From an uncultured Clostridium sp. (lineage in GTDB: Bacteria > Bacillota > Clostridia > Lachnospirales > Lachnospiraceae), in the NCBI GenBank assembly GCA_900542035.1, contig UQMJ01000013.1, positions 1 to 64,000 on the forward strand: a stretch of 64,000 nt of DNA, in the 5' to 3' direction. The notes under the pieces were generated by a model that was given only the letters and a program-made list of their open reading frames with translations, did not search any database and was not told where the DNA came from. Shown here one piece after another: positions 24,051-32,013 of the stretch. How positions within the stretch are numbered: the stretch's first letter is position 1; each line of letters starts with the position of its first letter. The position numbers and the translations under genes are program-made.

Positions 24051-25383
24051 CTGTTTTACCTCCTCGGATGATGGACTGATATTTGTTTTTTAGTATATTT
24101 ATCCGTTCCTGTTCTTCCTTGACTGGGCCGAATCCCATATTTTTGCACATATGGTCATTTTTTAGTATGCAATAGCAGCATCTTTTCCATGAGGGGAGTT
24201 CCAATGGCATTGCACTCTTAATATCATCCATGTGGTCAGGAATTTCTTGATCAAAAACGACTTTTTGCTTATCTGTAATGGTGTAGGGAGACCTGCCGTT
24301 GGTATGAATTTTGTATCCGTTTTTTTGAATCTCCTGGATTGTTTCGTCGGTAAGCCCGCCACCTTTTGTTTTCCAAAAATCTTCAGAAAAGCGGAACTTT
24401 TCCAGATAATGGTTTCGGACATTGTCTGGAAGTGTATCAAGAAGAAAGAGTGTATACTCTTTCCAAGTCATACCATTAGGAAGGGTAATGTTTTTATACC
24501 CCATGGCTTTTGTCTTGGCATAGATTGCACCAAAATTTGCACCACGAACACGTCCGAGGAGTTTTACCCAGGTATCTGGTTCAATCCTACGATATAATTC
24601 CAGGGACTCCTTGGCCTGGTCAAGAAATGGAGACGCTACACGCATCTGATCAAGTGTAAGACCGGCTTTGTAGTATAAGTCATAGAGTTTGTTATAGTCA
24701 AAACCAAACTTTCCAATAGCTGTCCAGATATCTTCAACTCTCCAGTCATAGATAGGAGCAGCAGAGTATACATCTTTGTATTGCTTTGTAATCCACGGAA
24801 TACCCTTATATCCATATTTTTTATTTACAATAGCAGAATAACGATGCAGAGATTCGTCAGAACGGATACCTACCAGCGCACAGGTTTTACCACCGTTATG
24901 TTTCTGATGATAGTACTTTCCGAAACGTTTATAAAATGATTCCTCCATCATCTTATACTCATAGAAATCAAAGTCGTTATTTTCTATGGTATAAACATAG
25001 GGATAATTAGGTATGTCTCGTACCCATACATCTTTTTTTTCGGGGTCCCATGTATACCAGTACATTTCATAGTTGCTTAAAGAAGTACGGACCTGCATTG
25101 GCATACAGGACCAATACAATTCGGATCTTTTTTCGTACCGCTTAAAAATTCTCTCTACAAATTCAGTTGTCTTTTTATATTGGGCTTCAAAATCTTGATG
25201 AAAGATCCCAATAGGCTTTGTTATATTATGCTCTTCAATATATCTGAATACAAGCTGTAGAAGCGTTCCAGAGTCTTTTCCACCTGAAAAGCTTACAAAA
25301 ATATTATCGAATTCTTCGAAGATAAACTCCATCCGCTTACAAAAGGCGGTATAAACATCTTCGTTTAAATATAATTTCTGCAA
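24043..25383 (-). CDS. PP-loop (PAPS-reductase-like) protein, IbrA/DUF3440-like
   Basis: A 446-residue protein. The PP-loop SFSGGKDSG is at about residues 31-39, so it should bind ATP and adenylate a substrate. The middle has RSDESLHR and W.VEDIWTAIGKFGFDYNKLYDLYY, typical of PAPS reductases; the C-terminal DUF3440-type region ends with a Cys cluster CCYCILKNDHMC (402-413) that could hold a metal or Fe-S centre. The family includes IbrA; its reaction is not established. The start abuts the helicase stop and the end overlaps the IbrB-like gene, showing tight coupling. Confidence 0.85.
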   Translation of the reverse strand: MQKLYLNEDVYTAFCKRMEFIFEEFDNIFVSFSGGKDSGTLLQLVFRYIEEHNITKPIGIFHQDFEAQYKKTTEFVERIFKRYEKRSELYWSCMPMQVRTSLSNYEMYWYTWDPEKKDVWVRDIPNYPYVYTIENNDFDFYEYKMMEESFYKRFGKYYHQKHNGGKTCALVGIRSDESLHRYSAIVNKKYGYKGIPWITKQYKDVYSAAPIYDWRVEDIWTAIGKFGFDYNKLYDLYYKAGLTLDQMRVASPFLDQAKESLELYRRIEPDTWVKLLGRVRGANFGAIYAKTKAMGYKNITLPNGMTWKEYTLFLLDTLPDNVRNHYLEKFRFSEDFWKTKGGGLTDETIQEIQKNGYKIHTNGRSPYTITDKQKVVFDQEIPDHMDDIKSAMPLELPSWKRCCYCILKNDHMCKNMGFGPVKEEQERINILKNKYQSIIRGGKTDV

Positions 25384-26787
25384 TTATGTTTCCTCCAATT
25401 CAGAACAATCAAACACTTCGTGCCGATATCTGCTGCCATAAATAAAGCTTTTAATATCGCTTTTTAGAGTTTCTGAGTTTGATATATCTTTTTTTAGTGA
25501 ATCTAATAAGTTTTCTTTTTTGTAGAGACAGGAAAGTATTTGTTCATCTAAAGTTTCGGCAGCACAGATATCAGTTATGGATACATTTTGGTTCTGACCT
25601 ATACGATGAACCCTGTCTTCGCTTTGCAGGCGCGTTCCTAAATCCCAATCATTGGAGTAATTTATTATATGGTGGCAAAACTGCAGATTAAGGGAATATC
25701 CCGCACATCCTCTATTGGCTACTAGATATTGCTTGTTCTCAGAAAATTCCTTCAAGGCTTTTTCTCTCAATTTGATAGATGATTTTCCATCAAAACGAAC
25801 TGAATTAGGCAGGATAGAAGAAATCTGGGAAACTTCAGATTCGTACCGGCAGAAAATAATGCATTTTTCATTTTCTGGTACGATATCAAGCAGTATCTGT
25901 ATTCTAGGATTATCAATTGGGTCATCGAAAAACTCAGATGACTCATAGTGGGAAAAACATTCATTAAAAATTAATTTTTTCCCTGAAATAATAGCCTGAA
26001 GACCAGAAAATAACCGGTAAATTGTTTCTGGTCTCCATTCATTAACCTGCATCAGTAATATATCTGCTGCCATAGCATACTCTTTTTCCTGGTCAGAAGT
26101 CAGCCAGAAACATTTAGTATGGTACTGTTTAGATGGGAGAGAAAGACAATCTTCTTTCTTCACTTGGAAAACATAAGGAGATATTTTTTTTGCCAGATAA
26201 TCGGTATTCAATATTCTATTAACTTTTCCATATTCATCTAGTTCAATATGGTTTGCTGCGAAGCTCCAATAACTTCGATATCCCAATATACGCCAGTCCA
26301 AGAGATAAAACTGGGAATACAAATCAGCCTCGTTTCTGGATACAGGTGTCCCGTTTAAAATGAGACGATAGGGGCATTTTTCAGAAATCTTTATAATATT
26401 TCTTGTCCGATATGCATTCGGATTTTTTATCATGAGGCTCTCATCAACGACTATCATGCATTGGTGAGTTTTCACATGAGAGAACAGAAAAGAAATCGCA
26501 CGAACGCTGGTACTTAGAGTTTCTATTCCACAGATTATAAACAGAGGATACATTTCTTTAGGGCATTGTTTTAAAATTTCTCTTTTTATGTTTCCTTTTG
26601 CAGAACAGGGACATAGCCACACCACAGAGTCTATTTTATTCGCCAGATACCTGCGCCGGATAATTTCCAGTGCAGTAATACTTTTTCCGGTACCTTGCTC
26701 CATAAATAGAGCGCCGACCCTTAAGTGGATTAATTTTTCTACTGCCTCCACTTGGTGTGGAAGCAGCGGATTGTTTAACTTAATCAT
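25384..26787 (-). CDS. SNF2-family DEAD/DEAH-box helicase
   Basis: A 467-residue SNF2-like ATPase: LLPHQVEAVEKL (Q-motif region, about 8), MEQGTGKS (Walker A, about 34), VVDESLMIKNP (motif II, DES in place of DEAH), LNGTPVSRNEADLYSQF (motif III), and in the second lobe IIFCRYESE, and LQSEDRVHRIGQ (motif VI). Phages use such proteins as translocases or DNA remodellers. There is no nuclease domain. It overlaps the upstream HARP-like gene by 8 bases and abuts the PP-loop gene, so all three are co-translated. Confidence 0.9.
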   Translation of the reverse strand: MIKLNNPLLPHQVEAVEKLIHLRVGALFMEQGTGKSITALEIIRRRYLANKIDSVVWLCPCSAKGNIKREILKQCPKEMYPLFIICGIETLSTSVRAISFLFSHVKTHQCMIVVDESLMIKNPNAYRTRNIIKISEKCPYRLILNGTPVSRNEADLYSQFYLLDWRILGYRSYWSFAANHIELDEYGKVNRILNTDYLAKKISPYVFQVKKEDCLSLPSKQYHTKCFWLTSDQEKEYAMAADILLMQVNEWRPETIYRLFSGLQAIISGKKLIFNECFSHYESSEFFDDPIDNPRIQILLDIVPENEKCIIFCRYESEVSQISSILPNSVRFDGKSSIKLREKALKEFSENKQYLVANRGCAGYSLNLQFCHHIINYSNDWDLGTRLQSEDRVHRIGQNQNVSITDICAAETLDEQILSCLYKKENLLDSLKKDISNSETLKSDIKSFIYGSRYRHEVFDCSELEET

Positions 26788-27913
26788 CGATCAGATCCTC
26801 AATTACGCCATCTTTTTCCAAAATTTCTTTTAGACGGTTCTCATAATCATCGCAACTAACTTCAGCAATATGGGCATCTGTGCGCTCATATCTGTTTTCC
26901 AGTGCCTTATATTTTTCGATAGCAGCTAGAGCTGTTTCGGAAATTTTGAATCCCATAATTTCTGCAAATTCCATGACTTCACGATAGAATTCAACAGAAA
27001 CCAACATGGAGCCATTGCTCCATTTGGAAGAGGGAATGAGTTTGGCTTTTACGTAGAAATCATGGTTTATACCTTTCCAATGAATTGAAAGTTTGTTTTT
27101 GTTTAGTGATACCCAATTATCGTATCTGGCTTCAAAGTTTCCAGAGAGTGCCAGTTCTTTTGATTCAAGATCTGGAAAAAGTACAGTAAATCCATTGGCA
27201 AGAAGAGCATTACCAAGTTCGGCAGCTCGATCTGTAGCGGTTCCGGATGTTAAATTCAACGTAAATTCCCATGCTGAGCCAGACCATTTGAAATCGTTAT
27301 TTTTTACAATTTCTCGGAAATCGTTATCCTTTGGATATCTGGCTATTACATGATCATTGTGTATCTCTATTTCTGCGATACCAGATTTTTTAATTTCTTT
27401 TGGAGCAACGGTAAGTTCCTGCTTGTTTTGAATGTCTTCAGATTGCACATCTTCAGGAATGTTATATAGTTTTTCGCATTGGCTGGCTATTTCGTTCCAG
27501 AGCACAGAACTTGCACGATTGTCAATCCAGAACCTCGCACTGGTCTGTTCTATAAGTAATATATCAAATGCCTTAGACCATTCTGCTGCCGTTATGATCA
27601 TATCATTAACCTTGACTTTTTTGTCTGGATTAGCGCTGGCTATGCGACTGACCTTGTTGATGTATTCGTTTCGTATCGTTGTAGCCCAGGCTACTTGTTT
27701 TTCAGAACCAGTCAGCAGCGGGAGTTCCATTTCGATAGCAGCCTCCATTGCCAACCGGTTTTTTTCTTCTAATTCCAACTGATGTGCTTTTTTGCGGCAT
27801 TCGGGACAGAGCTGTGAAAATTCATGCTCTTTTTTCCACTCCCTATCCTTTGTTGGACCTATAATGTCGATGACACCCTCATGTCCGCATGAATAAATTC
27901 CATCATATTTCAT
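26780..27913 (-). CDS. Uncharacterised zinc-finger protein with HARP-like region
   Basis: A 377-residue protein I cannot assign to a named family. The N-terminus has a Cys/His cluster (CGHEGVIDIIG, then CPECRKK about residue 36) that could bind zinc. Residues about 190-245 (ARYPKDNDFREIVKNNDFKWSGSAWEF) resemble the HARP/annealing-helicase accessory motif 'F....K...gr.W....k.W', which in other systems is fused to SNF2 helicases; here the helicase is the next gene. It is the first gene of the tightly packed cassette, 50 bp after the repressor stop. Confidence 0.7.
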   Translation of the reverse strand: MKYDGIYSCGHEGVIDIIGPTKDREWKKEHEFSQLCPECRKKAHQLELEEKNRLAMEAAIEMELPLLTGSEKQVAWATTIRNEYINKVSRIASANPDKKVKVNDMIITAAEWSKAFDILLIEQTSARFWIDNRASSVLWNEIASQCEKLYNIPEDVQSEDIQNKQELTVAPKEIKKSGIAEIEIHNDHVIARYPKDNDFREIVKNNDFKWSGSAWEFTLNLTSGTATDRAAELGNALLANGFTVLFPDLESKELALSGNFEARYDNWVSLNKNKLSIHWKGINHDFYVKAKLIPSSKWSNGSMLVSVEFYREVMEFAEIMGFKISETALAAIEKYKALENRYERTDAHIAEVSCDDYENRLKEILEKDGVIEDLIDD

Positions 27914-27963
27914 ATGTTCCTCCTTACTTTTTTAACATGAAACATGAAATAGAATCAAAAATT

Positions 27964-28599
27964 TCAGAATTTCCCTCGTAATTCAATAACTTTCCCTATG
28001 ATACGGACAGGTTTTGAAATAACTTCCTCTGTGCTAAAAAACATCGGATCATAAGATGGATTGATAGATATCAGTTCGATTCCATCCCTATATTTTCGAA
28101 GACGCTTACAAGTAGCTTCATTACCGTTAACGGTTGCAATAACGATTTCACCGCTTTCCGCATCGTCTTGTTGCCGGACGATTACTACATCGCCCTCGCA
28201 AATCCTGGGTTCCATAGAATTACCATGTATTTTCAGACCGAAGAATGTTCCGGTAGCTGCCATGTCTTCAGAGATTTCTTCCGTATCTATGATATCTTCC
28301 ACAGCTTCAATCGGAATCCCAGCGGCCACACGTCCCAGGACTTTAATGGTAACGCCTTTTTTCTTTTCCTTACTGCCTCCAGGAATGGGGGAAACGTTGT
28401 TATCCCAGCCCATGAGGTAAGCAGGGGAACATTCAAGAATTTTCGCCATTTCTCCTATTATAGAACGTTTAATATTTTCTACACGTCCATTTTCGTATTT
28501 AGCTATAGCTGATTTTTGAAGCCCTAATCGTTGTGCTAGTTCTTCTTGTGTATATCCCATGGCTAATCTACGCTCTTTAATTATTTCTGCCATACCCAT
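27964..28599 (-). CDS. Prophage repressor, XRE helix-turn-helix plus S24 peptidase
   Basis: A 211-residue LexA/CI-like repressor. The HTH is at about 4-58 (RLAMGYTQEELAQRLGLQKSAIAKYENGR). The autocleavage part has an Ala-Gly bond in GRVAAGIPIE, the catalytic Ser in HGNSMEPRICEGD and Lys in CKRLRKY. ATG 28599 has GGAGGTAATACCT before it. It should bind the GTGTCTAA operators near 28736 and hold lysis genes off until RecA-driven self-cleavage. No terminator is evident before the next leftward gene, so the downstream cassette may share its transcript. Confidence 0.93.
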   Translation of the reverse strand: MGMAEIIKERRLAMGYTQEELAQRLGLQKSAIAKYENGRVENIKRSIIGEMAKILECSPAYLMGWDNNVSPIPGGSKEKKKGVTIKVLGRVAAGIPIEAVEDIIDTEEISEDMAATGTFFGLKIHGNSMEPRICEGDVVIVRQQDDAESGEIVIATVNGNEATCKRLRKYRDGIELISINPSYDPMFFSTEEVISKPVRIIGKVIELRGKF

Positions 28600-28633
28600 A
28601 GGTATTACCTCCATGTATGTTTTACGTGTCTTA

Positions 28634-28662
28634 ATTTTACTACATATTGCGACTAAACGCAA
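28634..28662 (-). promoter_or_regulatory. Leftward promoter of the repressor
   Basis: Read leftward: TTGCGT (28662-28657), 17 bp, TAAAAT (28639-28634). A GTGTCTTAA operator-like half site (28626-28634) lies at the start of the transcript. Confidence 0.6.
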
Positions 28663-28702
28663 GGAAAATATAAAAAAGTGTCTTAAAAATCACAAAAGTT
28701 TG

Positions 28703-28731
28703 TTGACAGAAGAAATAAAGGGTGTTATAGT
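28703..28731 (+). promoter_or_regulatory. Rightward early promoter
   Basis: TTGACA (28703-28708), 17-bp spacer, TATAGT (28726-28731): a near-consensus sigma-A promoter with the operator immediately downstream. Confidence 0.85.
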
Positions 28732-28735
28732 AATG

Positions 28736-28752
28736 GTGTCTAAATTAGACAC
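28736..28752. promoter_or_regulatory. Repressor operator O1
   Basis: Perfect 17-bp palindrome GTGTCTAAATTAGACAC overlapping the expected transcription start of the early promoter. Half-site relatives occur at 28626 (GTGTCTTAA) and 28678 (GTGTCTTAA). Confidence 0.8.
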
Positions 28753-28769
28753 AAATGGAGGTGAGAAAG

Positions 28770-29012
28770 TTGAATAAGAATTTGTTAGAGTCGGTAATGA
28801 AATTGCATGGAGACACAGGAACTATATTAGCACAATTCTTAGGTATTGCTAGAAGTACATTTTCAGCGAAAATCAATGAAACAAATGGAGCTGAATTTAC
28901 TCAAGGGGAAATATCTAAGATAAAAATAAGATATGCATTAAAACCAGAAGAAGTAGATAATATTTTTTTTGACTCAAAAGTGTCTAAAATAGACACAAAA
29001 AAGCCATCATAA
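28770..29012 (+). CDS. Cro-like small helix-turn-helix protein
   Basis: An 80-residue protein with a helix-turn-helix-like stretch GTILAQFLGIARSTFSAKIN at about residues 16-35. As the first gene of the rightward transcript, opposite the repressor, it is the Cro counterpart. TTG 28770 is chosen because GGAGGTGAGAAAG lies directly before it; ATG 28755 is itself part of that ribosome site. A second repressor-type operator (28980-28996) overlaps the last codons. Confidence 0.75.
   Translation: MNKNLLESVMKLHGDTGTILAQFLGIARSTFSAKINETNGAEFTQGEISKIKIRYALKPEEVDNIFFDSKVSKIDTKKPS
28980..28996. promoter_or_regulatory. Second repressor operator inside the Cro-like gene end
   Basis: GTGTCTAAAATAGACAC differs by one base from O1 at 28736. 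It lies 244 bp downstream of O1, close to the end of the Cro-like gene, where it could block elongation or support looping. Confidence 0.65.
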
Positions 29013-29031
29013 AGATGGGATAGTAGAAGAA

Positions 29032-29976
29032 CTATGATTCAATGAGATGATTTTCAACTAAAAAGTTTTTAGTATAATCATAAACTTTTGAGGTTTTATA
29101 TCTGCGGTCAATTTTTTTTTGAAAGATGTATTGCTCTATTGTGTTGTAAGGAAGTTTTATTATTGCTTTCGTCATTTCATGGTTTTGAATACATTCTTCA
29201 GCAAAATTAGAAAAAACTTGATGATATGGAGAAGTTTCAGGAATATCTATTTGCTGATTAGAAAGAGAGCAGTAAACGAGGTAACACCAAAAAGATAACT
29301 TTTCTTTCACACTTAGATAATTAAACAACTCTGTTAGTGCGTATTTATAACCACAATATGGAGAAGTAAATGCTTTATGTTTGGCAAGGAGTAAGCGAAT
29401 GTTATTAGACGCTAAATCCATAGAATCATAGTTTTTTTGCTTGCCAATAAGACAAAGTAGATCATTGTCGGTTAATGAAGGGATAATAGGTATATTAAAT
29501 TCCTTTGCAAGTTCAAGTCTGTATTCTGTGGGAGGAGAATCAAATCCAGAGTCAAAAGTAGTGGAAACTGTAACAGGAGGCAAAAGGGCAGAGATGGAAA
29601 TAATTTCAGATTCAGGAGTATTTTCTGCCACAACTATTGATTTTGTTTGCATGCGATTAGTATCAGGATTTTTACCTTTCACTTTATATTCGTGAAATCG
29701 TATGCGTCCAGAGATATCGGGCAGAGCTAATGGTTCATAAGTGGTGTCATCTCTGTATGTATGCATTTGTATAGAAGTGTTTACGGTATATACGGAATTT
29801 GAAGGCATAGAATTAGGAGAGCTTGTAGAAGTAGATTCAACTTCTTTAAGATGAAAGGTTTCATCATCAGATTCATATGTGTGCATAGGATAGTGTTCAG
29901 ATATTCCAAAGCGATTAATTGTTCTGATAATCAAAAAAAATATAATAGCAACAATGATAAAACATACAATTCCCAT
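29032..29976 (-). CDS. Membrane-anchored prophage protein, probable moron
   Basis: A 314-residue protein: an N-terminal membrane segment (MGIVCFIIVAIIFFLIIRTI), a Ser/Thr-rich linker to about 100, and a cytosolic mostly helical domain (about 150-314). I recognise no family. It runs against the early genes and has its own promoter (30046-30018, leftward) and ribosome site (AAGGGGG), the hallmark of a moron expressed in the lysogen. Such proteins often change the host surface or exclude other phages; that role is inference. Its AT-rich codon use differs from the late genes. Confidence 0.75.
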   Translation of the reverse strand: MGIVCFIIVAIIFFLIIRTINRFGISEHYPMHTYESDDETFHLKEVESTSTSSPNSMPSNSVYTVNTSIQMHTYRDDTTYEPLALPDISGRIRFHEYKVKGKNPDTNRMQTKSIVVAENTPESEIISISALLPPVTVSTTFDSGFDSPPTEYRLELAKEFNIPIIPSLTDNDLLCLIGKQKNYDSMDLASNNIRLLLAKHKAFTSPYCGYKYALTELFNYLSVKEKLSFWCYLVYCSLSNQQIDIPETSPYHQVFSNFAEECIQNHEMTKAIIKLPYNTIEQYIFQKKIDRRYKTSKVYDYTKNFLVENHLIES

Positions 29977-30014
29977 ACTATATACCCCCTTGGTAAGTAA
30001 TTGATAAATCTAAT

Positions 30015-30061
30015 TACAGTATAAAGTAGAGGGGCGAGAAGGACAACAGTATATTTTAAGG
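30015..30061. repeat. 47-bp repeat, copy 1
   Basis: Matches 30980-31026 at about 36 of 47 positions without gaps (TACAGTATA at one end, CAACAG and AAGG near the other). It contains the moron promoter. Confidence 0.6.
30018..30046 (-). promoter_or_regulatory. Leftward promoter of the membrane moron
   Basis: Read leftward: TTGTCC (30046-30041), 17 bp, TATACT (30023-30018), about 40 bp before the start codon. Confidence 0.65.
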
Positions 30062-30115
30062 GATTATATACAAAGAAAGCCCTGTTAAAAGATGGCAGAG
30101 GAAGGAGGAAAAGGA

Positions 30116-30751
30116 ATGTGGATTTCAAAAAAGAGATGGGAAGCTTTAGAGAAGAGAGTTGCTAGTCTTGAGGTACAAGTTCTAGGCCAGCAGAAAACAG
30201 ATAGATTTGCACTCAAAGAAATATTGAGAGAGTTAAAGAAGATCAATATGGATGTGAAATTAATCCATATGTCACAAAAACCGATTGCTCTCAACAATGG
30301 AACGCAGAAAACTATCTGGAAAGAAGATAAGTTCTTGGAAAATGAGAATAATCAGAGTCCTTGCAAGTCGAAAGACTGTGTGGAGCTTCAATGGGAAATT
30401 CTGATGGAGCTAAAAGATATTTCCACTACTTTAACCCAGATAAGCGGAGAGAAACCTATTTTTTTTGAATGTAGGCCAACAGAAAGCGAAAAGCAAGCAA
30501 AATGGGATGAAGAAAATAATCACGTAAAAAGAGCGTGTGAACATTATGGAATCTCTGACGAGGAACAAAGAAAGGGATTCCTGTTATTCAAAACCAGAGA
30601 TGAATTATTCCGGCTGCTATATGGAGTTAATGCCATGCAATTGCAAACGTCCAGTAAAAGATTCAGCGCCACAATCCACTATGACGCTGAATGGGAAGAT
30701 TGGGCTATCACGATTGATGAATATGACACCAATCAGGAAGGTAAAGTTTAG
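30116..30751 (+). CDS. Coiled-coil early phage protein of unknown function
   Basis: A 211-residue protein. Residues 1-50 form a likely coiled coil (KKRWEALEKRVASLEVQVLGQQ); the middle is charged, and the end (about 150-211) looks compact, with FSATIHYDAEWEDWAITIDEYD. No family is recognised. ATG 30116 is chosen because AGGAAGGAGGAAAAGG precedes it; ATG 30092 has no such site. It opens the early region after the switch. Confidence 0.7.
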   Translation: MWISKKRWEALEKRVASLEVQVLGQQKTDRFALKEILRELKKINMDVKLIHMSQKPIALNNGTQKTIWKEDKFLENENNQSPCKSKDCVELQWEILMELKDISTTLTQISGEKPIFFECRPTESEKQAKWDEENNHVKRACEHYGISDEEQRKGFLLFKTRDELFRLLYGVNAMQLQTSSKRFSATIHYDAEWEDWAITIDEYDTNQEGKV

Positions 30752-31033
30752 GATAGGGAGAGGGATCCGTCCAACATATATCTATGCTTTGGTAAATGCA
30801 TTGGGGTGGCATACCAAAACTTGTTGGATTTACCCCAACCAGCCAACCGGATGAAGAAAATTTTTCACTAATTTTAAAACGTTGCGGTTGTGGGACGTCA
30901 GTATCAAATGTAATGCGAAAACATACTCCCAAAATAAACAGCTCCTTTCTTTTGTACTCGGCCTGGCGGGGCCTGTAAGTACAGTATAGGACAGAGGGGT
31001 AGAAAGAACAACAGGATATTTCAAGGAGGCACC
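30752..31033. other. Gap without a convincing gene
   Basis: Short open frames occur on both strands (30796-30978 rightward, 30708-31058 leftward) but neither has a good start, ribosome site or protein-like composition I can defend. It contains repeat copy 2 (30980-31026), which carries a leftward promoter-like pair TTGTTC/TATACT. Confidence 0.4.
30980..31026. repeat. 47-bp repeat, copy 2
   Basis: Partner of 30015-30061. Read leftward it keeps TTGTTC (31011-31006), 17 bp, TATACT (30988-30983). Its right end doubles as the ribosome site (AAGGAGG) of the next rightward gene. Confidence 0.6.
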
Positions 31034-31210
31034 ATGAAAGAAATTTTAGTACCAGCAATTACATCTTTGTTTGTATCAGCAGTTTATTGCAGGATATCAG
31101 CTGATTGGACGTTCAAAATAATAGATGATTACGTAAAAGAAGTAGTTGAAATAGCAAAAAAATCAATCAGAGACAGAGCAGAAAGACAGGATTTTCATTC
31201 CAGCTTTTGA
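31034..31210 (+). CDS. Small membrane-associated phage protein
   Basis: 58 residues: MKEILVPAITSLFVSAVYCR gives a short hydrophobic N-terminal segment, followed by a charged amphipathic helix (YVKEVVEIAKKSIRDRAE). AAGGAGGCACC precedes the ATG. No family known; the layout suggests membrane anchoring. Confidence 0.6.
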   Translation: MKEILVPAITSLFVSAVYCRISADWTFKIIDDYVKEVVEIAKKSIRDRAERQDFHSSF

Positions 31211-31287
31211 CTGGGAGGGGTAAGTGGCAAAAGTCTGTAATTTCAGACAAGTAGCCGCACATAATCTAACAAAAAGGGGGTTATTCC

Positions 31288-31434
31288 ATGAAAGAAATTA
31301 AGATCGAAAATTACATAGAGATCAATGGGAAAGACATCCCGATAGAAAAATTAACAGAAGAGGAACGCAAGCATATTGCTGAAAAACTCCAGGACAAAAT
31401 GATGCTTGCTGTAGGTTTCAAGAAAGTAGGCTGA
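31288..31434 (+). CDS. Small conserved-looking phage protein
   Basis: 48 residues, highly charged: KIENYIEINGKDIPIEKLTE then EERKHIAEKLQDKMM. AAAAAGGGGGTTATTCC precedes the ATG. Short proteins of this layout are common in Clostridial phage early regions; function unknown. Confidence 0.65.
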   Translation: MKEIKIENYIEINGKDIPIEKLTEEERKHIAEKLQDKMMLAVGFKKVG

Positions 31435-31489
31435 TAAGGCCGGAGCCGCCTTAAGGCGGCGAGGCAGGACAAGCTTAGGGAGAACAAAA

Positions 31490-31735
31490 ATGAGACATGA
31501 AAAAGAAATAAAAGCATATGCAGCGTTAAAATACCCCGACTGTCATCTTGTTTTTACGGGAGAAGATAGTGCTGTAGTCATTCCAGAAGAGGGAAAAATG
31601 GTTCAAATCAAATTCCGGAAAAAGAAACAATTTTCCTGGGTTCGCTTGGTTGACTGGATGGTTCCGGCAGTCATATGGTTCTGGGAATTGTTATTCCTGG
31701 GCGCATTTCTGGCAGATTTTGTTTTCAAAATTTAG
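31490..31735 (+). CDS. Small phage membrane protein
   Basis: 81 residues. A soluble N-terminal half (about 1-45, IKAYAALKYPDCHLVFTGED) is followed by a membrane segment (VPAVIWFWELLFLGAFLADF). AGGGAGAACAAAA precedes the ATG. No family recognised. Confidence 0.6.
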   Translation: MRHEKEIKAYAALKYPDCHLVFTGEDSAVVIPEEGKMVQIKFRKKKQFSWVRLVDWMVPAVIWFWELLFLGAFLADFVFKI

Positions 31736-31837
31736 AAAAAAGGCTGCTAGTAGTGTCAGATGTAAAACGGAATCGAAAGAACACCAGGGAGTGACATACG
31801 GGATTCTAATAAACAAAGAGATGGAAAATGAAAAAAA

Positions 31838-31881
31838 GCGCCCAGTCGCTGTAACGACTGGGCGCAAGGTGTACATGACAC
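31838..31881. other. Hairpin cluster before the Rep gene, candidate replication origin
   Basis: A perfect 11-bp stem GCGCCCAGTCG (31838-31848), loop CTGTAA, CGACTGGGCGC (31855-31865), followed at once by GGTGTACATGACACC (31867-31881), a second small dyad. Such paired hairpins upstream of an HUH Rep gene can be a rolling-circle origin. Read leftward the first stem is followed by a run of T, so it may instead, or also, be a leftward terminator. Confidence 0.45.
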
Positions 31882-32013
31882 CAAAATACCTACATATATA
31901 GTATCATGTGCAACTTAAAAAATCAAGAGAAATCGAGAGATTAAGCGGATTTTCTGCCGGCTTAACTAACTCGATAAAAGGACTAAACTTAGAACCTCTA
32001 AGGAGACTAAAAA

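Noticed and set aside
23538..25383. A DNA phosphorothioation (dnd/ssp) locus
   Set aside because: PP-loop and ParB-fold genes are present, but DndA/DndD/DndE or Ssp partners are not; the pair fits IbrA/IbrB better.
30708..31058. Leftward open frame of 116 codons downstream of the copy 2 promoter-like pair
   Set aside because: It overlaps a rightward gene, starts upstream of the promoter-like site and has no protein-like pattern.
31691..31876. Leftward 61-codon frame across the Rep upstream hairpin
   Set aside because: It overlaps the end of the small membrane protein gene and lies across structured DNA; no ribosome site supports it.
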